Part shown: positions 15,987 through 24,653 of the stretch, piece by piece
Numbering within the stretch: position 1 is the first letter of the stretch
Layout of the letters: each line of letters begins with the position of its first letter
Assembly: GCF_025770785.1 (NCBI RefSeq)
Contig: NZ_JANZLA010000006.1
Coordinates: 186,001 to 250,000 of the forward strand
From: Cellulomonas sp. SG140
Lineage (GTDB): Bacteria; Actinomycetota; Actinomycetes; Actinomycetales; Cellulomonadaceae
Length of the DNA stretch: 64,000 bases
Direction: 5' to 3'
Position numbers and translations under genes: made by a program
The notes under the pieces: model-generated
What the model saw: the letters and a program-made list of their open reading frames with translations, nothing else
Databases searched by the model: none
What the model was told of the DNA's origin: nothing

Positions 15987-16733
15987 ATGAGCCCTCGCGC
16001 GCTGCCCGGACCCCTGGCCGCCCTGGGCCCGCGGGGGCGTCGGGCGCTGCGACGGACGGCCGACACCGTGCTGCGTCCGTTCGGATCCGTCAACGGCGGG
16101 CGCGACGCCCAGCAGGTCGCGGTCACCTTCGACGACGGACCGGACGCCACCGTGACCCCCCGGCTGCTCGCCGTGCTGGCCCGGCACGGCGTCCGCTGCA
16201 CCTTCTTCCTGCTGGTCGACCAGGCCGAGCGCCACCCCGAGCTGGTCCGCGCCGTGCGCGACGCCGGCCACGAGATCGCGCTGCACGGCATCGACCACCG
16301 GCCGCTGCCGCGGATGGGCCACGGCGGTGCTCTGCGTTACCTGCGCGATGCACGACGCCGGCTCGAGGCGGTGTCCGGCACCACGGTGCGCTGGTACCGG
16401 CCTCCGTACGGGCTGCAGTCACCGGCGAGCTGGGCCGCCGCCCGGCGGGCCGGGCTCGACGTGGTCGTCTGGTCCGCCGATGCGGCCGACTGGGAGGACG
16501 ATCCCGCCGACGTCGTCCTGGCGCGCGCCGCGGCCGGCCTGACGCCGGGCGGCGTGCTGCTGCTGCACGAGCGGCTGGAGCCGGGACCCGACGGCGAGCC
16601 CGTGCACACCCGGTTCGACAGAGCCGCGCTCGTCGACCTCCTGCTGACGGAGGCCGACGAGCGCGGCGTGACTGCTGTGACGGTCGGCGAGCTCAGCCGC
16701 GGAGGGCCGAGACGGACCGCCTGGTTCCGCTGA
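15987..16733 (+). CDS. NodB-type polysaccharide deacetylase
   Basis: A 248-residue carbohydrate esterase family 4 protein that removes N-acetyl groups from amino-sugar polymers or lipid-linked saccharides. All five CE4 motifs are visible: TFDDGPD (catalytic and metal Asp), HGIDHRP (metal His pair; Gly replaces the usual Ser/Thr), RWYRPPYG, DAADWED and LLLHERL. There is no clear signal peptide (start MSPRALPGPL), so it may act in the cytoplasm on a precursor. GGAGGAG precedes the ATG at 15987. Only 6 bp separate its stop from the convergent beta-helix gene. Confidence 0.88.
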   Translation: MSPRALPGPLAALGPRGRRALRRTADTVLRPFGSVNGGRDAQQVAVTFDDGPDATVTPRLLAVLARHGVRCTFFLLVDQAERHPELVRAVRDAGHEIALHGIDHRPLPRMGHGGALRYLRDARRRLEAVSGTTVRWYRPPYGLQSPASWAAARRAGLDVVVWSADAADWEDDPADVVLARAAAGLTPGGVLLLHERLEPGPDGEPVHTRFDRAALVDLLLTEADERGVTAVTVGELSRGGPRRTAWFR

Positions 16734-16739
16734 CCGGCG

Positions 16740-18503
16740 TCAGGGGTTCACCACCGTGCCGTTGACCAGGGTGTTGCCGTACCAGGTCACCGGGACGTTC
16801 ACGTTGTCCGGCCCGTACCCGGAGTCGCCGAACACGTTGTTCCGCACGGTGATGTTGCCGACGTAGTACGTGCCGTTGGCACCGTCGACGACGTACAGCG
16901 TGAACCCGCCGCCCGCGAGGTAGTTGTTCTCGACCAGGACCGGTCCAGCGGTGCTGGGCCCCAGATCAGGGGCCAGGAACAGGGCCGAGTTCGCACCGTT
17001 GGTCGACGTCATGTCGATCGTGTTGTGCCGCACGACCAGGTTGGTCACACCGGACTGCATCTGGCCGCCGTCGGAGTGGGCACCGGCCGCCGGCGTCAGG
17101 TCGTGGATCCAGCTGTCCTGCAGCGTGGTGCTCGAGCCGAGCTTGACCCCGTCGCCGGTGTCGCCGTGGATGTTCAGGCGCAGGCCCGTCCAGTGGTCGT
17201 AGCCGATGGCGTTCTCGAAGCCGTAGATCTCGCTGTCCTGCACCGTGACGCTGCCGGACAGGACCCGGACGCCGTCGCCGGAGCCGGAGCCGTGGATGCG
17301 GCTGTTCTGGATGACGACGTTGGGCGCGTCCACCGTCACGCCGCCGGTGATGTCGAGGTTGCTGATCACCTGACCGGCCGTGGTGGCGTGGATGGAGCCC
17401 GACGGCGTGAGCACGGTCCCGGCCGGGACGCCGGTGTTGGCGGCGCCCGGCATCGCGGTCGACGTGCTCACCGGGGTGCTGGTCGCCGTCGGCGAGGGGC
17501 TCGCGGTCGGCGTGGCCGTGGCGGTCGGCGTGGGCGTGGCGGTCGCGGTCGGCGACGGGCTGGCCGTCGCGGTCGGCGTCGGCGTGGCGGTGGCCGTGGC
17601 CGTCGGCGTGGCGGTCGCCGTCGGCGTCGCCGTGACGGTCGGCGTCGCGGTCGCCGTCGGCGTGGCCGTCGAGGTGGTGGACGGGGTCAGCGCCACCGCC
17701 GCGTACGACCAGCTCGAGCTGGCCGGAGCGCTGGTGCCGACCACCAGGGAGCCCGTCGTCGACGGCGTGGTCCTCTGGAACCAGTAGGTGTCACCGACGG
17801 ACGCGAGGTACTGCGCGGTGAGTGCCTCGTTCGCGAGGGCCGTCCGCTGCGCGGCGGCGTTCCAGTCGTTCCCGACCGCCAGCACCAGCGCACCTGCGGG
17901 AGCGTTCACCGTGGTCGCGGCGGCGCCGGACCGGGCCGACGTCCCGGCCGAGGCCGTCACGGTCCCGCCGGAGACGGCGTACAGGGAGGCGGCGCCGAGG
18001 TAGCCGGTCTGCGCCAGCTTGGCCGACGGCGCGCACGAGGTCAGGGCCGTCGGGGCGGCCGCCGACCACACCTCGGAGGTGCCCTGCGTGCCGTTCGCCC
18101 GTCGGACGAGCGACCACGTCAGGCCGCAGCCGGAGACGGAGGAGACCGACTGGGTGCTGGCGCTCGGCCCGTCGGCCGCCACCAGCAGCACCAGCTGCGA
18201 CGCCGCCGACGGCGACACGGCCGCCGCGGTGATCGCGGACGACGGGCTGGTGGTCGTGCGAGCGCTGGTCGCCAGCACGCTCATCGTGGTGCTGGACGCG
18301 ACGGCCGTGGTGGTGGACGACGCCGCGGCCAGCTGGGCTCCGCCGACCGTGCCGACGCCGACGACGGCGAGCGCGGTGGCTGCGGCGACCTGTGCGACGG
18401 CGCGGGTGGGTGCCGAGGTGAGGCGGTGGGCGGCAGGGGTCCGCCGGATGGCCCGGGCCGTGCGACGGTGCACGGCTCGGGTGGCGTTGCGAAGTGAGTA
18501 CAT
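16740..18503 (-). CDS. Secreted parallel beta-helix protein with Thr/Pro linker
   Basis: A 587-residue exported protein. A basic N-terminus and a hydrophobic stretch (~37-60) form a long signal sequence. Residues ~65-265 are a beta-rich domain I cannot name (Ser/Thr/Ala-rich, two Cys). Residues ~274-346 are an almost pure Thr-Pro-Ala linker. The C-terminal ~235 residues are a right-handed beta-helix (VVIQNSRIHGSG, VTVQDSEIYGFENAIG, SWIHDLTPAAGAHSDGGQMQ, VVRHNTIDM, NITVRNNVFGD). The last domain is closely related to that of the neighbour at 18879. It may bind or cut the polysaccharide made here. The ribosome site before ATG 18503 is weak. Confidence 0.82.
   Translation of the reverse strand: MYSLRNATRAVHRRTARAIRRTPAAHRLTSAPTRAVAQVAAATALAVVGVGTVGGAQLAAASSTTTAVASSTTMSVLATSARTTTSPSSAITAAAVSPSAASQLVLLVAADGPSASTQSVSSVSGCGLTWSLVRRANGTQGTSEVWSAAAPTALTSCAPSAKLAQTGYLGAASLYAVSGGTVTASAGTSARSGAAATTVNAPAGALVLAVGNDWNAAAQRTALANEALTAQYLASVGDTYWFQRTTPSTTGSLVVGTSAPASSSWSYAAVALTPSTTSTATPTATATPTVTATPTATATPTATATATPTPTATASPSPTATATPTPTATATPTASPSPTATSTPVSTSTAMPGAANTGVPAGTVLTPSGSIHATTAGQVISNLDITGGVTVDAPNVVIQNSRIHGSGSGDGVRVLSGSVTVQDSEIYGFENAIGYDHWTGLRLNIHGDTGDGVKLGSSTTLQDSWIHDLTPAAGAHSDGGQMQSGVTNLVVRHNTIDMTSTNGANSALFLAPDLGPSTAGPVLVENNYLAGGGFTLYVVDGANGTYYVGNITVRNNVFGDSGYGPDNVNVPVTWYGNTLVNGTVVNP
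17465..17675 (-). repeat. Thr-Pro-Ala linker repeat inside the beta-helix gene
   Basis: About 210 bp of imperfect short repeats (GTCGGCGTGGCG-like on the + strand) encode TATPTATATP-type sequence. Such linkers are common between domains of secreted carbohydrate-active proteins in Cellulomonas-like bacteria. The repeats are coding and in frame; copy number probably varies between strains. Confidence 0.85.
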
Positions 18504-18878
18504 GGGGAGGAGCTGTCCTTCGGTCGTGACGTCGAGGTCGGTCGACGTCGCTGGCACCGCGCGACACGGTCGGGTGGGTTCACCCGTTCGTGTCACTGTA
18601 AGGAAGCCAATTCACCCCTTTGGTCCAACGCATCCGTGATCTATCTGTGATATGGGGCGAAGGACGTTCACGACGTAACCGGACAGACCGTCCGCGCAAA
18701 TGTGTCGCAGATCACACTGTGGTTGGCCCAAATTCGCCACCGTCGCGAACAAATACCTGGTACGGACCGTCCCGTCGCTGGATTCACCCCGGCACCCGGC
18801 CTCCGACCGCGACCAAGGTCCCCTGCACGCAGCAGACCTGCAGGTCACCGAGACGCAGCAGCCTCCCTCGCACCCGCC
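18504..18878. promoter_or_regulatory. 375-bp intergenic region upstream of the beta-helix gene
   Basis: This comparatively AT-rich stretch holds no gene that I can support. Seen in it: CGGGTG-N4-CACCCG (18571-18586), TTCACCCC (18611-18618), TGTGTCGCAGATCACA (18701-18716, one mismatch to the TGTGA-N6-TCACA CRP/GlxR consensus), and on the minus strand TACAGT as a possible -10 box close to 18600. The decamer TAACCGGACA at 18676-18685 also occurs at 38658-38667, upstream of the other large secreted-protein gene. Confidence 0.6.
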
Positions 18879-20432
18879 TCAGAGGCTGAGCGGCCGCCCC
18901 GCGGCGTCGACGTTCCCGGTGAAGGTGACGGGGACGGTGATCCGGAACTCACCGAAGCCGGAGTTCGCCCCGAAGTGGTTGTCGCTGATGGTGATGTTCC
19001 GGACCACGTAGCGGCCGTTGGCACCGTCGAGGCAGAACAGCGCGTAGCCGCCGTAGTCCAGCCAGTTCCCGGTCACCGTGACCGGCCCGTCGGTGCTCGG
19101 ACCGAGGTCCGGCGCGAGGAAGATCGCGGAGTTCGCAGGGTCACCGGGCTCGATGGTGTTGCCCGCCACCAGCAGGTTGCTCACACCGTCCTGCATCTGC
19201 GCGCCGTCGGCGTGGGCGCCGGGCGCCGGCGTCAGGTCGTGGATCCAGCTGGCCCGCAGCGTGACGCGGCTGCCGAGCTTGACGCCGTCACCCGTCACCG
19301 AGTGGATGTTCACGCGCTGCGCCGTCCAGTCGTCGCCCGCGATGGCGTTCTCGAAGCCCGAGATCTCGGTGTCCACGATGGTGACGCTGCCGGACTGCAC
19401 CAGCACCCCGTTGGTGTCCGTACCGGTGATCCGCGACGCCCGTATGACCACGCCGGGCGCCTGGATCACCACGCCGCCGTGGATGTCCAACCCGCTGAGC
19501 ACCTGGTTCGGCGTCGTGACCGTCAACCCGTCGGCCGGGGAGAGCACGGTCCCGGCGGGCACACCGGTGTTGCCGGCGCCGGGCTTGGCGGAGGCGGGCG
19601 GCGGCGGTGCCGCGGGTGCGGCAGCCGCGGGTGGCGCCTTCGCCGGGGGTGCCGCCGGGCGGGGGCTGGGACGGGGCGTCGGCGCCGGCGTGCTCGGCGC
19701 CGCGGTCGGCGTCGGCGTCGTGACGGGGCTGACCGACGGCGTCGGCGAGTCGGCCGGTGAGACCTCGGACGGCGTCGTCGTGGGTGCCGAGGCCGCCAGG
19801 ACCTGCGGGCTCGCACCGGGATCGCCACGGAAGACGACGTCCACCCAGTACTGCGACTGGCGCCAGCTCTGCGTCGGGAACACGTCGTCGCCGCCGTAGC
19901 CGTAGACGCCCGACGCGCCGGGGTCGACCTGCAGCAGCGGCGACCGGGAGCCGCCCTGGAACCCCTGGGTCACGGGGTAGCGGCCGGAGGTCACGTGGTA
20001 GGAGACGACGTACGCCGTGCCGGCGCTCAGGCGCACCGGGTGGGCCAGCATGACAGTCTGCCAACCCGCTGCGCGCGCCGGCCCGAACCGCGCACCGACC
20101 ACGAGCTGGCCGGTGGCGTCCCACAGCGCTGCGTCGGGCCCGGTCGACGCCGCTCCGGCGCTCCAGTAGCGCAGCCCGACGACGAGACCCGGGACCGTCG
20201 GACGGAACGCGGTCCCGAGGTTCACCGCTAGCGGGTCGGTGGCGACCTGCACACCGGGTGGCGGCGCATCACCCCACATCGACTCGGCCGCCGCGGGCGC
20301 GGGTCGGTCGGCGACGAGCAGGGCCGCGGCCAGAACCACCGCCACGACGGCCACGGCACCGCGTCGCAGCCACCGCCGCGCGCGGGCGCCCGCGACGAAC
20401 CGTCGCGGCAGGTCGCGGGGCGGCAGCGTCAC
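18879..20432 (-). CDS. Secreted DUF4082 plus beta-helix protein
   Basis: A 517-residue exported protein. Signal helix at ~25-45. Residues ~50-202 form a DUF4082-type module (GLRYWSAGAASTGPDAALWDATGQLV, GWQTVMLAHPVRLSAGTAYVVSYHV, YWVDVVF). A Pro/Ala/Thr-rich linker spans ~203-285. The C-terminal right-handed beta-helix parallels the neighbour at 16740 (SGFENAIAGDDWTAQRVNIHSVTGDGVKLGS, SWIHDLTPAPGAHADGAQMQ, IFLAPDLGPSTDGPV). GTG 20432 has GGAGG 7 nt upstream. The DUF4082 module links it to the 1568-residue protein at 33863. A polysaccharide-binding or lyase-like role is inference. Confidence 0.82.
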   Translation of the reverse strand: MTLPPRDLPRRFVAGARARRWLRRGAVAVVAVVLAAALLVADRPAPAAAESMWGDAPPPGVQVATDPLAVNLGTAFRPTVPGLVVGLRYWSAGAASTGPDAALWDATGQLVVGARFGPARAAGWQTVMLAHPVRLSAGTAYVVSYHVTSGRYPVTQGFQGGSRSPLLQVDPGASGVYGYGGDDVFPTQSWRQSQYWVDVVFRGDPGASPQVLAASAPTTTPSEVSPADSPTPSVSPVTTPTPTAAPSTPAPTPRPSPRPAAPPAKAPPAAAAPAAPPPPASAKPGAGNTGVPAGTVLSPADGLTVTTPNQVLSGLDIHGGVVIQAPGVVIRASRITGTDTNGVLVQSGSVTIVDTEISGFENAIAGDDWTAQRVNIHSVTGDGVKLGSRVTLRASWIHDLTPAPGAHADGAQMQDGVSNLLVAGNTIEPGDPANSAIFLAPDLGPSTDGPVTVTGNWLDYGGYALFCLDGANGRYVVRNITISDNHFGANSGFGEFRITVPVTFTGNVDAAGRPLSL

Positions 20433-20556
20433 CGGCCGACCTCCGTCGCAGTGCAGCACGGGACCTGGACCCCGTCGCCGGACGTCCCGGCGTCACCCAG
20501 TGCACCATCCGACGCATCCGGGCGGAACCCCCACGATCCCGACATCCCGGATCATG

Positions 20557-20579
20557 GACCGACCGGCGGCCGGTCGGTC
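20557..20579 (-). terminator. Hairpin overlapping the stop of the Wzz-like gene at 20578
   Basis: A perfect 10-bp inverted repeat (GACCGACCGG at 20557-20566 with its complement at 20570-20579) and a 3-nt loop immediately follow, and slightly overlap, the stop codon. It probably ends transcription of the gene at 20578-21243. Confidence 0.55.
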
Positions 20580-21243
20580 AGCGGGTGGGCAGGTCGGTCT
20601 CGGCGGTGCGGCGCGGTCGCGGCGCACCCGTGGCCCGCCGCAGCCGCCACCACGTACCCAGCGCGACGGCGCCCGCCACCACCGTCGCAGCGAGGGCTCG
20701 CGTGCGACTCCCCTTCTGGAGGGTGTACACGGGGTCGGCGGGGCTCAGCCGCACGCGCACCCGCTGGTCTGCCGGGACCGACTCGCGGTCCTGGATCTTC
20801 GTCAGCTCCGAGCCCACGCGGGCCAGCCCGAGGCCGAGCTGCGTCGCCGCGACCTCCTGGGTCGGGCCCACGGCCTGCACGTCGACCACCGGGTCCTGGA
20901 AGGAGGTCTCCCACTGACCGCCGAGGCTGGGCTGACGGACGCTGTAGCCCAGCCGCACACCCTGGCTGGCCAGCGTGACGTCCGAGTCCACCGTCTGCGG
21001 CCCCTCGAACCCCTCGACCCCGCGGGCGACGACCCCCGCCAGGCTGATCAGGGAGGTCGTGGTCTCCGCGAGGGCGTTGGGCAGCGCGTGGTCCGGCGGC
21101 AGGAGGACGACGCGGACCTCTCCGACCACCGTGGCGGACGGCTGCTCCCAGGCGTTCCACGCCGCCGCACCGGTCCCGAGCAGCACGATCGTCGCCGCGA
21201 CGGGTGACCGCGCAGCACGGATCAGCGTCCGGTGCAGGCTCAC
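20578..21243 (-). CDS. Wzz-like two-helix membrane protein (possible polysaccharide co-polymerase)
   Basis: A 221-residue protein with a membrane helix near each end (residues ~17-34 and ~183-200) and a ~150-residue extracytoplasmic middle. That is the topology of Wzz/PCP chain-length determinants, but the sequence lacks a clear Wzz Pro-rich motif before helix 2, so the family call is tentative. GTG 21243 has GGAG ~6 nt upstream. It is divergent from another Wzz-like gene at 21352, with 108 bp between the starts, which suggests the two act together with the Wzy-like polymerase. Confidence 0.65.
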   Translation of the reverse strand: MSLHRTLIRAARSPVAATIVLLGTGAAAWNAWEQPSATVVGEVRVVLLPPDHALPNALAETTTSLISLAGVVARGVEGFEGPQTVDSDVTLASQGVRLGYSVRQPSLGGQWETSFQDPVVDVQAVGPTQEVAATQLGLGLARVGSELTKIQDRESVPADQRVRVRLSPADPVYTLQKGSRTRALAATVVAGAVALGTWWRLRRATGAPRPRRTAETDLPTR

Positions 21244-21351
21244 GGCATCTCCACCAATTCACCTCGTCACGATCCGGCGCCCAGTTCGTCGGATGAGAGC
21301 ATTGTGACAACGTCCGAGCCCACCGGACCGTCGCGACGAGGAGCATCCCGG

Positions 21352-22086
21352 ATGGAGTTCAGCGAGATCCTCGCCCAGCTCCGCCGACGCTGGTGGCTGG
21401 TCCTGCTGGGGCTCCTCGCCACCGGGGCCATGGCCTACGGCACCACGCTCGCCGTCGCGGTGCAGTACACCGCGCAGTCGTCGCTGGTGCTGATCCCCCC
21501 GCAGACCACGACGGACACCCCCGCCAACCCCTTCCTCGGCATCGGCGGCCTGAACCCGGCGGCCGACGTCCTGGTCCGTGCGCTCAACAGCGGCACGTTC
21601 CACGACCAGCACGCACCCGCCGGCGGGTCGTCGAAGTACACCGTCGCGCGCGACACCGACGCGAGCGGCCCCCTCCTCGTGGTCGACGCGTCGGCCGCGA
21701 CCCCGCAGGCTGCGATGGACCTGCTCGACGCCGTGGTGCGGGAAGCCCCCGTCCGGTTGGCCCAGCTCCAGAAGGACGTCGGCGTGCAGGACTCGCTCGC
21801 GATCCGGATCACCGAGGTCGCCCGGGTCGCCGCGCCGACGCGGGACACGAAGAGCCAGACGCGTGCGATGGTCGCCGTCGCCGTCGTCGGGCTGGCCGGG
21901 ACTGTGCTCGTCGTACGGGTCGTCGACACGCTGCTCGGTCGTCGCGCACGGCGGCCGCGCCGTCGCCCTGGCACCGCGCCCGCGCCGCGACCGGCCGTCC
22001 CCGACCAGGCCAAGCCGACCCACGAGACCGTGCCCCACGAGACCGTGCCGACCGACTCGCATGAACCGCACGGCGCGCGGCGCTGA
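21352..22086 (+). CDS. Wzz/YveK-type chain-length determinant
   Basis: A 244-residue polysaccharide co-polymerase. MEFSEILAQLRRRWWLVLLGLLATG is the classical N-terminal Wzz start with helix 1. An external domain of ~125 residues follows and ends in VARVAAPTRDTKSQ before helix 2 (~172-195). A basic, Pro-rich cytoplasmic tail follows with no tyrosine-kinase domain. ATG 21352 has GAGGAG 8 nt upstream; a GTG at 21304 in frame lacks one. It overlaps the polymerase gene by 26 bp, which supports a joint role in setting chain length. Confidence 0.8.
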   Translation: MEFSEILAQLRRRWWLVLLGLLATGAMAYGTTLAVAVQYTAQSSLVLIPPQTTTDTPANPFLGIGGLNPAADVLVRALNSGTFHDQHAPAGGSSKYTVARDTDASGPLLVVDASAATPQAAMDLLDAVVREAPVRLAQLQKDVGVQDSLAIRITEVARVAAPTRDTKSQTRAMVAVAVVGLAGTVLVVRVVDTLLGRRARRPRRRPGTAPAPRPAVPDQAKPTHETVPHETVPTDSHEPHGARR

Positions 22087-23470
22087 CCTCTCGACGCCGT
22101 TCGAGCCCACGCCGGACGTGGTCGACCTCGGCGCCCGCCGCCCGGACGCCGCGAGCCTCCTCCGGCTGTGGGCGGTGCTGCTGCTCGTGCTGCCCGCCAA
22201 GCTGGTGCTCGCGCCACTGGGCTCCGCGGGCAGCCCGGCGCAGGTGCTCGGGATGGCCGGTGCCTTCTGGTGGGCAGCGAGCCACTTCCTCGCCCGCCTG
22301 CCGCAGGTCCGCACCCGGCGGCCCGTCCAGCTCGCGATGGGGGTGTTCTGGTTCGCGACCTTGGTGTCGTACATCGTCGCCGTGACGCGACCGATCGAGG
22401 GGGTCGAGCTCAGCGCCGCCGACCGCGGCATGCTCGTCGTGCTGTCGTGGGCGGGGATCCTGCTGGTCGCCGGTGACGGAATCACCACCAGGGAGCGGCT
22501 GGACGACGTGCTCCGGGTGGTCGTCGCCGGTACTGCGGTCGGTGCGCTGGTGGGCCTGCTCCAGTTCACCACCGGCACGGCCTTCGTCGACCGGATCGTC
22601 ATCCCCGGCCTCACCCAGAACAGCGCCGTGACCGGGGTGTTCGCGCGGAACGGCTTCTCCCGCGCGGCCGGGACCTCGACGCACCCGATCGAGTTCGGCG
22701 TGCTCCTGACGATGGTGCTCCCGCTCGCCCTGCACCTGGCCCTGAACGACCGGCGGCGCGGACCGCTCCGCCGCTGGTTCCCCGTCGTCGCCATCGGGGC
22801 CGCGATCCCCGTCACCCTGTCGCGCTCCGCGATCCTGGGGCTGGCCCTCGTCCTGGTCGTGGTGCTGCCGACGTGGCCCAAGGAGCGGCGCCGCTGGGCC
22901 TACGTGGCCCTGGTCGCCGGCTTCGGTGCCGTGTACGTGGCCGTGCCGGGCCTGCTCGGCACCATGACCCGGCTGTTCACCGGCATCTCCTCGGACAACA
23001 GCGCCCTGTCCCGGGTGGACTCCTACGGGATCGCGCTGCACTACGTGGGCCTCGACCCGCTGTTCGGGCGCGGCTTCGGCACCTTCCTGCCGCGGTACCA
23101 CATCCTCGACAACCAGTACCTCGGCACGGTCGTCGAGACCGGGCTGGTGGGCCTGGCCACGTTCCTGGCCCTGCTGGTCACCGCGGCCGTGGTCGCCGTG
23201 CGGATGGGCCGACGCCTCCCCTCGGTGGCCGACCGCAGCCTGGCTGTCAGCCTCGTGGCAGGCCTGGCCTCGGCCGCCGCGGCCGCCGCGACGTTCGACG
23301 CCCTGGGCTTCCCGCAGGTCGCCGGCTGCCTCTTCCTGTTCCTCGGTCTCGTGGCGGCCCTGTCGCGCCTGACCGCGCGCGCCGGCGCGGACCCGGATCC
23401 GGCGGCGGCCGCCGCACCCCGGCCGGACGCGGGTGATCTTCCGGGACCCCTCCCGGCAGGCCTGACCTGA
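22061..23470 (+). CDS. Wzy/O-antigen ligase-family polysaccharide polymerase
   Basis: A 469-residue protein with about 10-12 membrane helices. Typical Wzy/WaaL features are FARNGFSRAAGTSTHPIEFGVLL, TLSRSAILGLAL and the long outside loop with SRVDSYGIALHYVGLDPLFGRGFGTFLPRYHILDNQYL. The conserved Arg and His-Pro positions are in place. ATG 22061 lies inside the end of the Wzz-like gene (26-bp overlap in another frame), so the two are translationally linked. It probably polymerises lipid-linked repeat units outside the membrane. Ligase and polymerase functions cannot be separated from sequence alone. Confidence 0.85.
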   Translation: MNRTARGADLSTPFEPTPDVVDLGARRPDAASLLRLWAVLLLVLPAKLVLAPLGSAGSPAQVLGMAGAFWWAASHFLARLPQVRTRRPVQLAMGVFWFATLVSYIVAVTRPIEGVELSAADRGMLVVLSWAGILLVAGDGITTRERLDDVLRVVVAGTAVGALVGLLQFTTGTAFVDRIVIPGLTQNSAVTGVFARNGFSRAAGTSTHPIEFGVLLTMVLPLALHLALNDRRRGPLRRWFPVVAIGAAIPVTLSRSAILGLALVLVVVLPTWPKERRRWAYVALVAGFGAVYVAVPGLLGTMTRLFTGISSDNSALSRVDSYGIALHYVGLDPLFGRGFGTFLPRYHILDNQYLGTVVETGLVGLATFLALLVTAAVVAVRMGRRLPSVADRSLAVSLVAGLASAAAAAATFDALGFPQVAGCLFLFLGLVAALSRLTARAGADPDPAAAAAPRPDAGDLPGPLPAGLT

Positions 23471-23555
23471 GTGGCTACTGTGGCCGCGTGCCCCGCCGAG
23501 CCGACGCAGCCCGCGCCCGTCCGGCGAGCCGCCGGGACGTCGTCACCGGTGCGCC

Positions 23556-24599
23556 GTGAGCGGTCTGCGTGACCGCCTCGCCGACTCGGCGCGGCTGGCG
23601 ACCGCGGGCGTCCGGCACCTGCGGCCACGCCAGCTGCCCCAGCTCCGGGTGGGCCGGCCCGTCGGACCGCCGACCGCGTACTACCTGACCCCGCACCTCG
23701 ACAGCCCCAGCGGCGGCGTCCGGGTGCTGTACCGGCACGTCGACACGCTCAACGCCATGGGCATCCCCGCGGCCGTGCTGCACGCGCGGGAGGGGTTCCG
23801 GTGCACCTGGTTCGACAACGACACGCGGATCGTCTACCCGCGCGACCTCGTGCTGTCACCGCAGGACGTCCTCGTCGTGCCCGAGTACTACGGCATCGGC
23901 CTGCACGCCCTCCCGGCCGACGTGCGCGTGGTGGTGTTCAACCAGAACGCCTACCGCACGTACGACGAGCTGCCGCCGACCGCGGGACCAGGTGCGCCGT
24001 ACGCCGGTCTGCCGTCGCTGATCGGGCTGATGACCGTGTCGGAGGACAACCGGCGCTTCCTGGAGCTCGCGTTCCCGCAGCTGCCGGTGCACCTGTGCCG
24101 GCCCGTGGTGGATGGCGCGGTGTTCCACCCCGGGCCGGACGGTCCTCGGGAGCCGGTGCTCGGCTACGTCCGTGCCCACCGGCGTCGTGAGGCGCAGCTG
24201 CTCGAGCACGTGATGGCCAGCCGCAGGACGGGTTGGACCACGGTGGCCGCTTCCGGCCTGAGCGAACGGGCGATCGCGGACCTGATGCGCCGCTGCTCGG
24301 TGTTCGTCAGCTTCTCCGAGCTCGAGGGGTTCGGCCTGCCGCCGGCGGAGGCGATGGCCAGCGGGTGCTACGTGGTGGGCTACACCGGCGGCGGTGGCGA
24401 CGAGTTCTTCGACCCGCAGCTGTGCCGGCCCGTCACCGGCACGCTCGAGCTGGTCGAGGCGACGCTCGCCGCGACCGAGCTGCCTGAGGCGGAGCGACGC
24501 CGGCTCGGTCGGCAGGCGTCCCACGCGATCCTCGCCCGGTACTCCGACGAGGGGCTGCGCGAGGACCTGGGCGCGGCCTTCCGGACGATCCTGGGCTGA
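23556..24599 (+). CDS. Family 4 glycosyltransferase, short form
   Basis: A 347-residue GT-B-type enzyme. YYLTPHLDSPSGGVRVLYRHVDTLNAMG marks the acceptor domain. SFSELEGFGLPPAEAMASGCYVVGYTGGGGDEFF is the donor-site EX7E region. The linking donor domain is shorter than usual. The GTG at 23556 has no strong ribosome site and follows the polymerase by 85 bp, so it is probably part of the same transcript. Function is a transfer step in repeat-unit or cap synthesis; the sugar is unknown. Confidence 0.82.
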   Translation: MSGLRDRLADSARLATAGVRHLRPRQLPQLRVGRPVGPPTAYYLTPHLDSPSGGVRVLYRHVDTLNAMGIPAAVLHAREGFRCTWFDNDTRIVYPRDLVLSPQDVLVVPEYYGIGLHALPADVRVVVFNQNAYRTYDELPPTAGPGAPYAGLPSLIGLMTVSEDNRRFLELAFPQLPVHLCRPVVDGAVFHPGPDGPREPVLGYVRAHRRREAQLLEHVMASRRTGWTTVAASGLSERAIADLMRRCSVFVSFSELEGFGLPPAEAMASGCYVVGYTGGGGDEFFDPQLCRPVTGTLELVEATLAATELPEAERRRLGRQASHAILARYSDEGLREDLGAAFRTILG

Positions 24600-24619
24600 C
24601 CTCGGCGTCACCACGGCGG

Positions 24620-24640
24620 CGGGCGCACGGTGCGCGCCCG
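24620..24640. terminator. Hairpin between convergent glycosyltransferase genes
   Basis: CGGGCGC (24620-24626) pairs with GCGCCCG (24634-24640) around a 7-nt loop in the 54-bp gap between the convergent genes ending at 24599 and 24654. A short stem in GC-rich DNA, so only moderate support as a bidirectional terminator. Confidence 0.4.
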
Positions 24641-24653
24641 GCGGACGGACCGG

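Noticed and set aside
17465..17675. Short tandem repeats that could look like a CRISPR or minisatellite
   Set aside because: The units are imperfect, lack unique spacers and encode an in-frame Thr-Pro-Ala linker of a secreted protein.
18620..18889. Small open frames in the AT-richer gap upstream of the beta-helix gene
   Set aside because: No ribosome sites or protein-like composition; the region looks regulatory.
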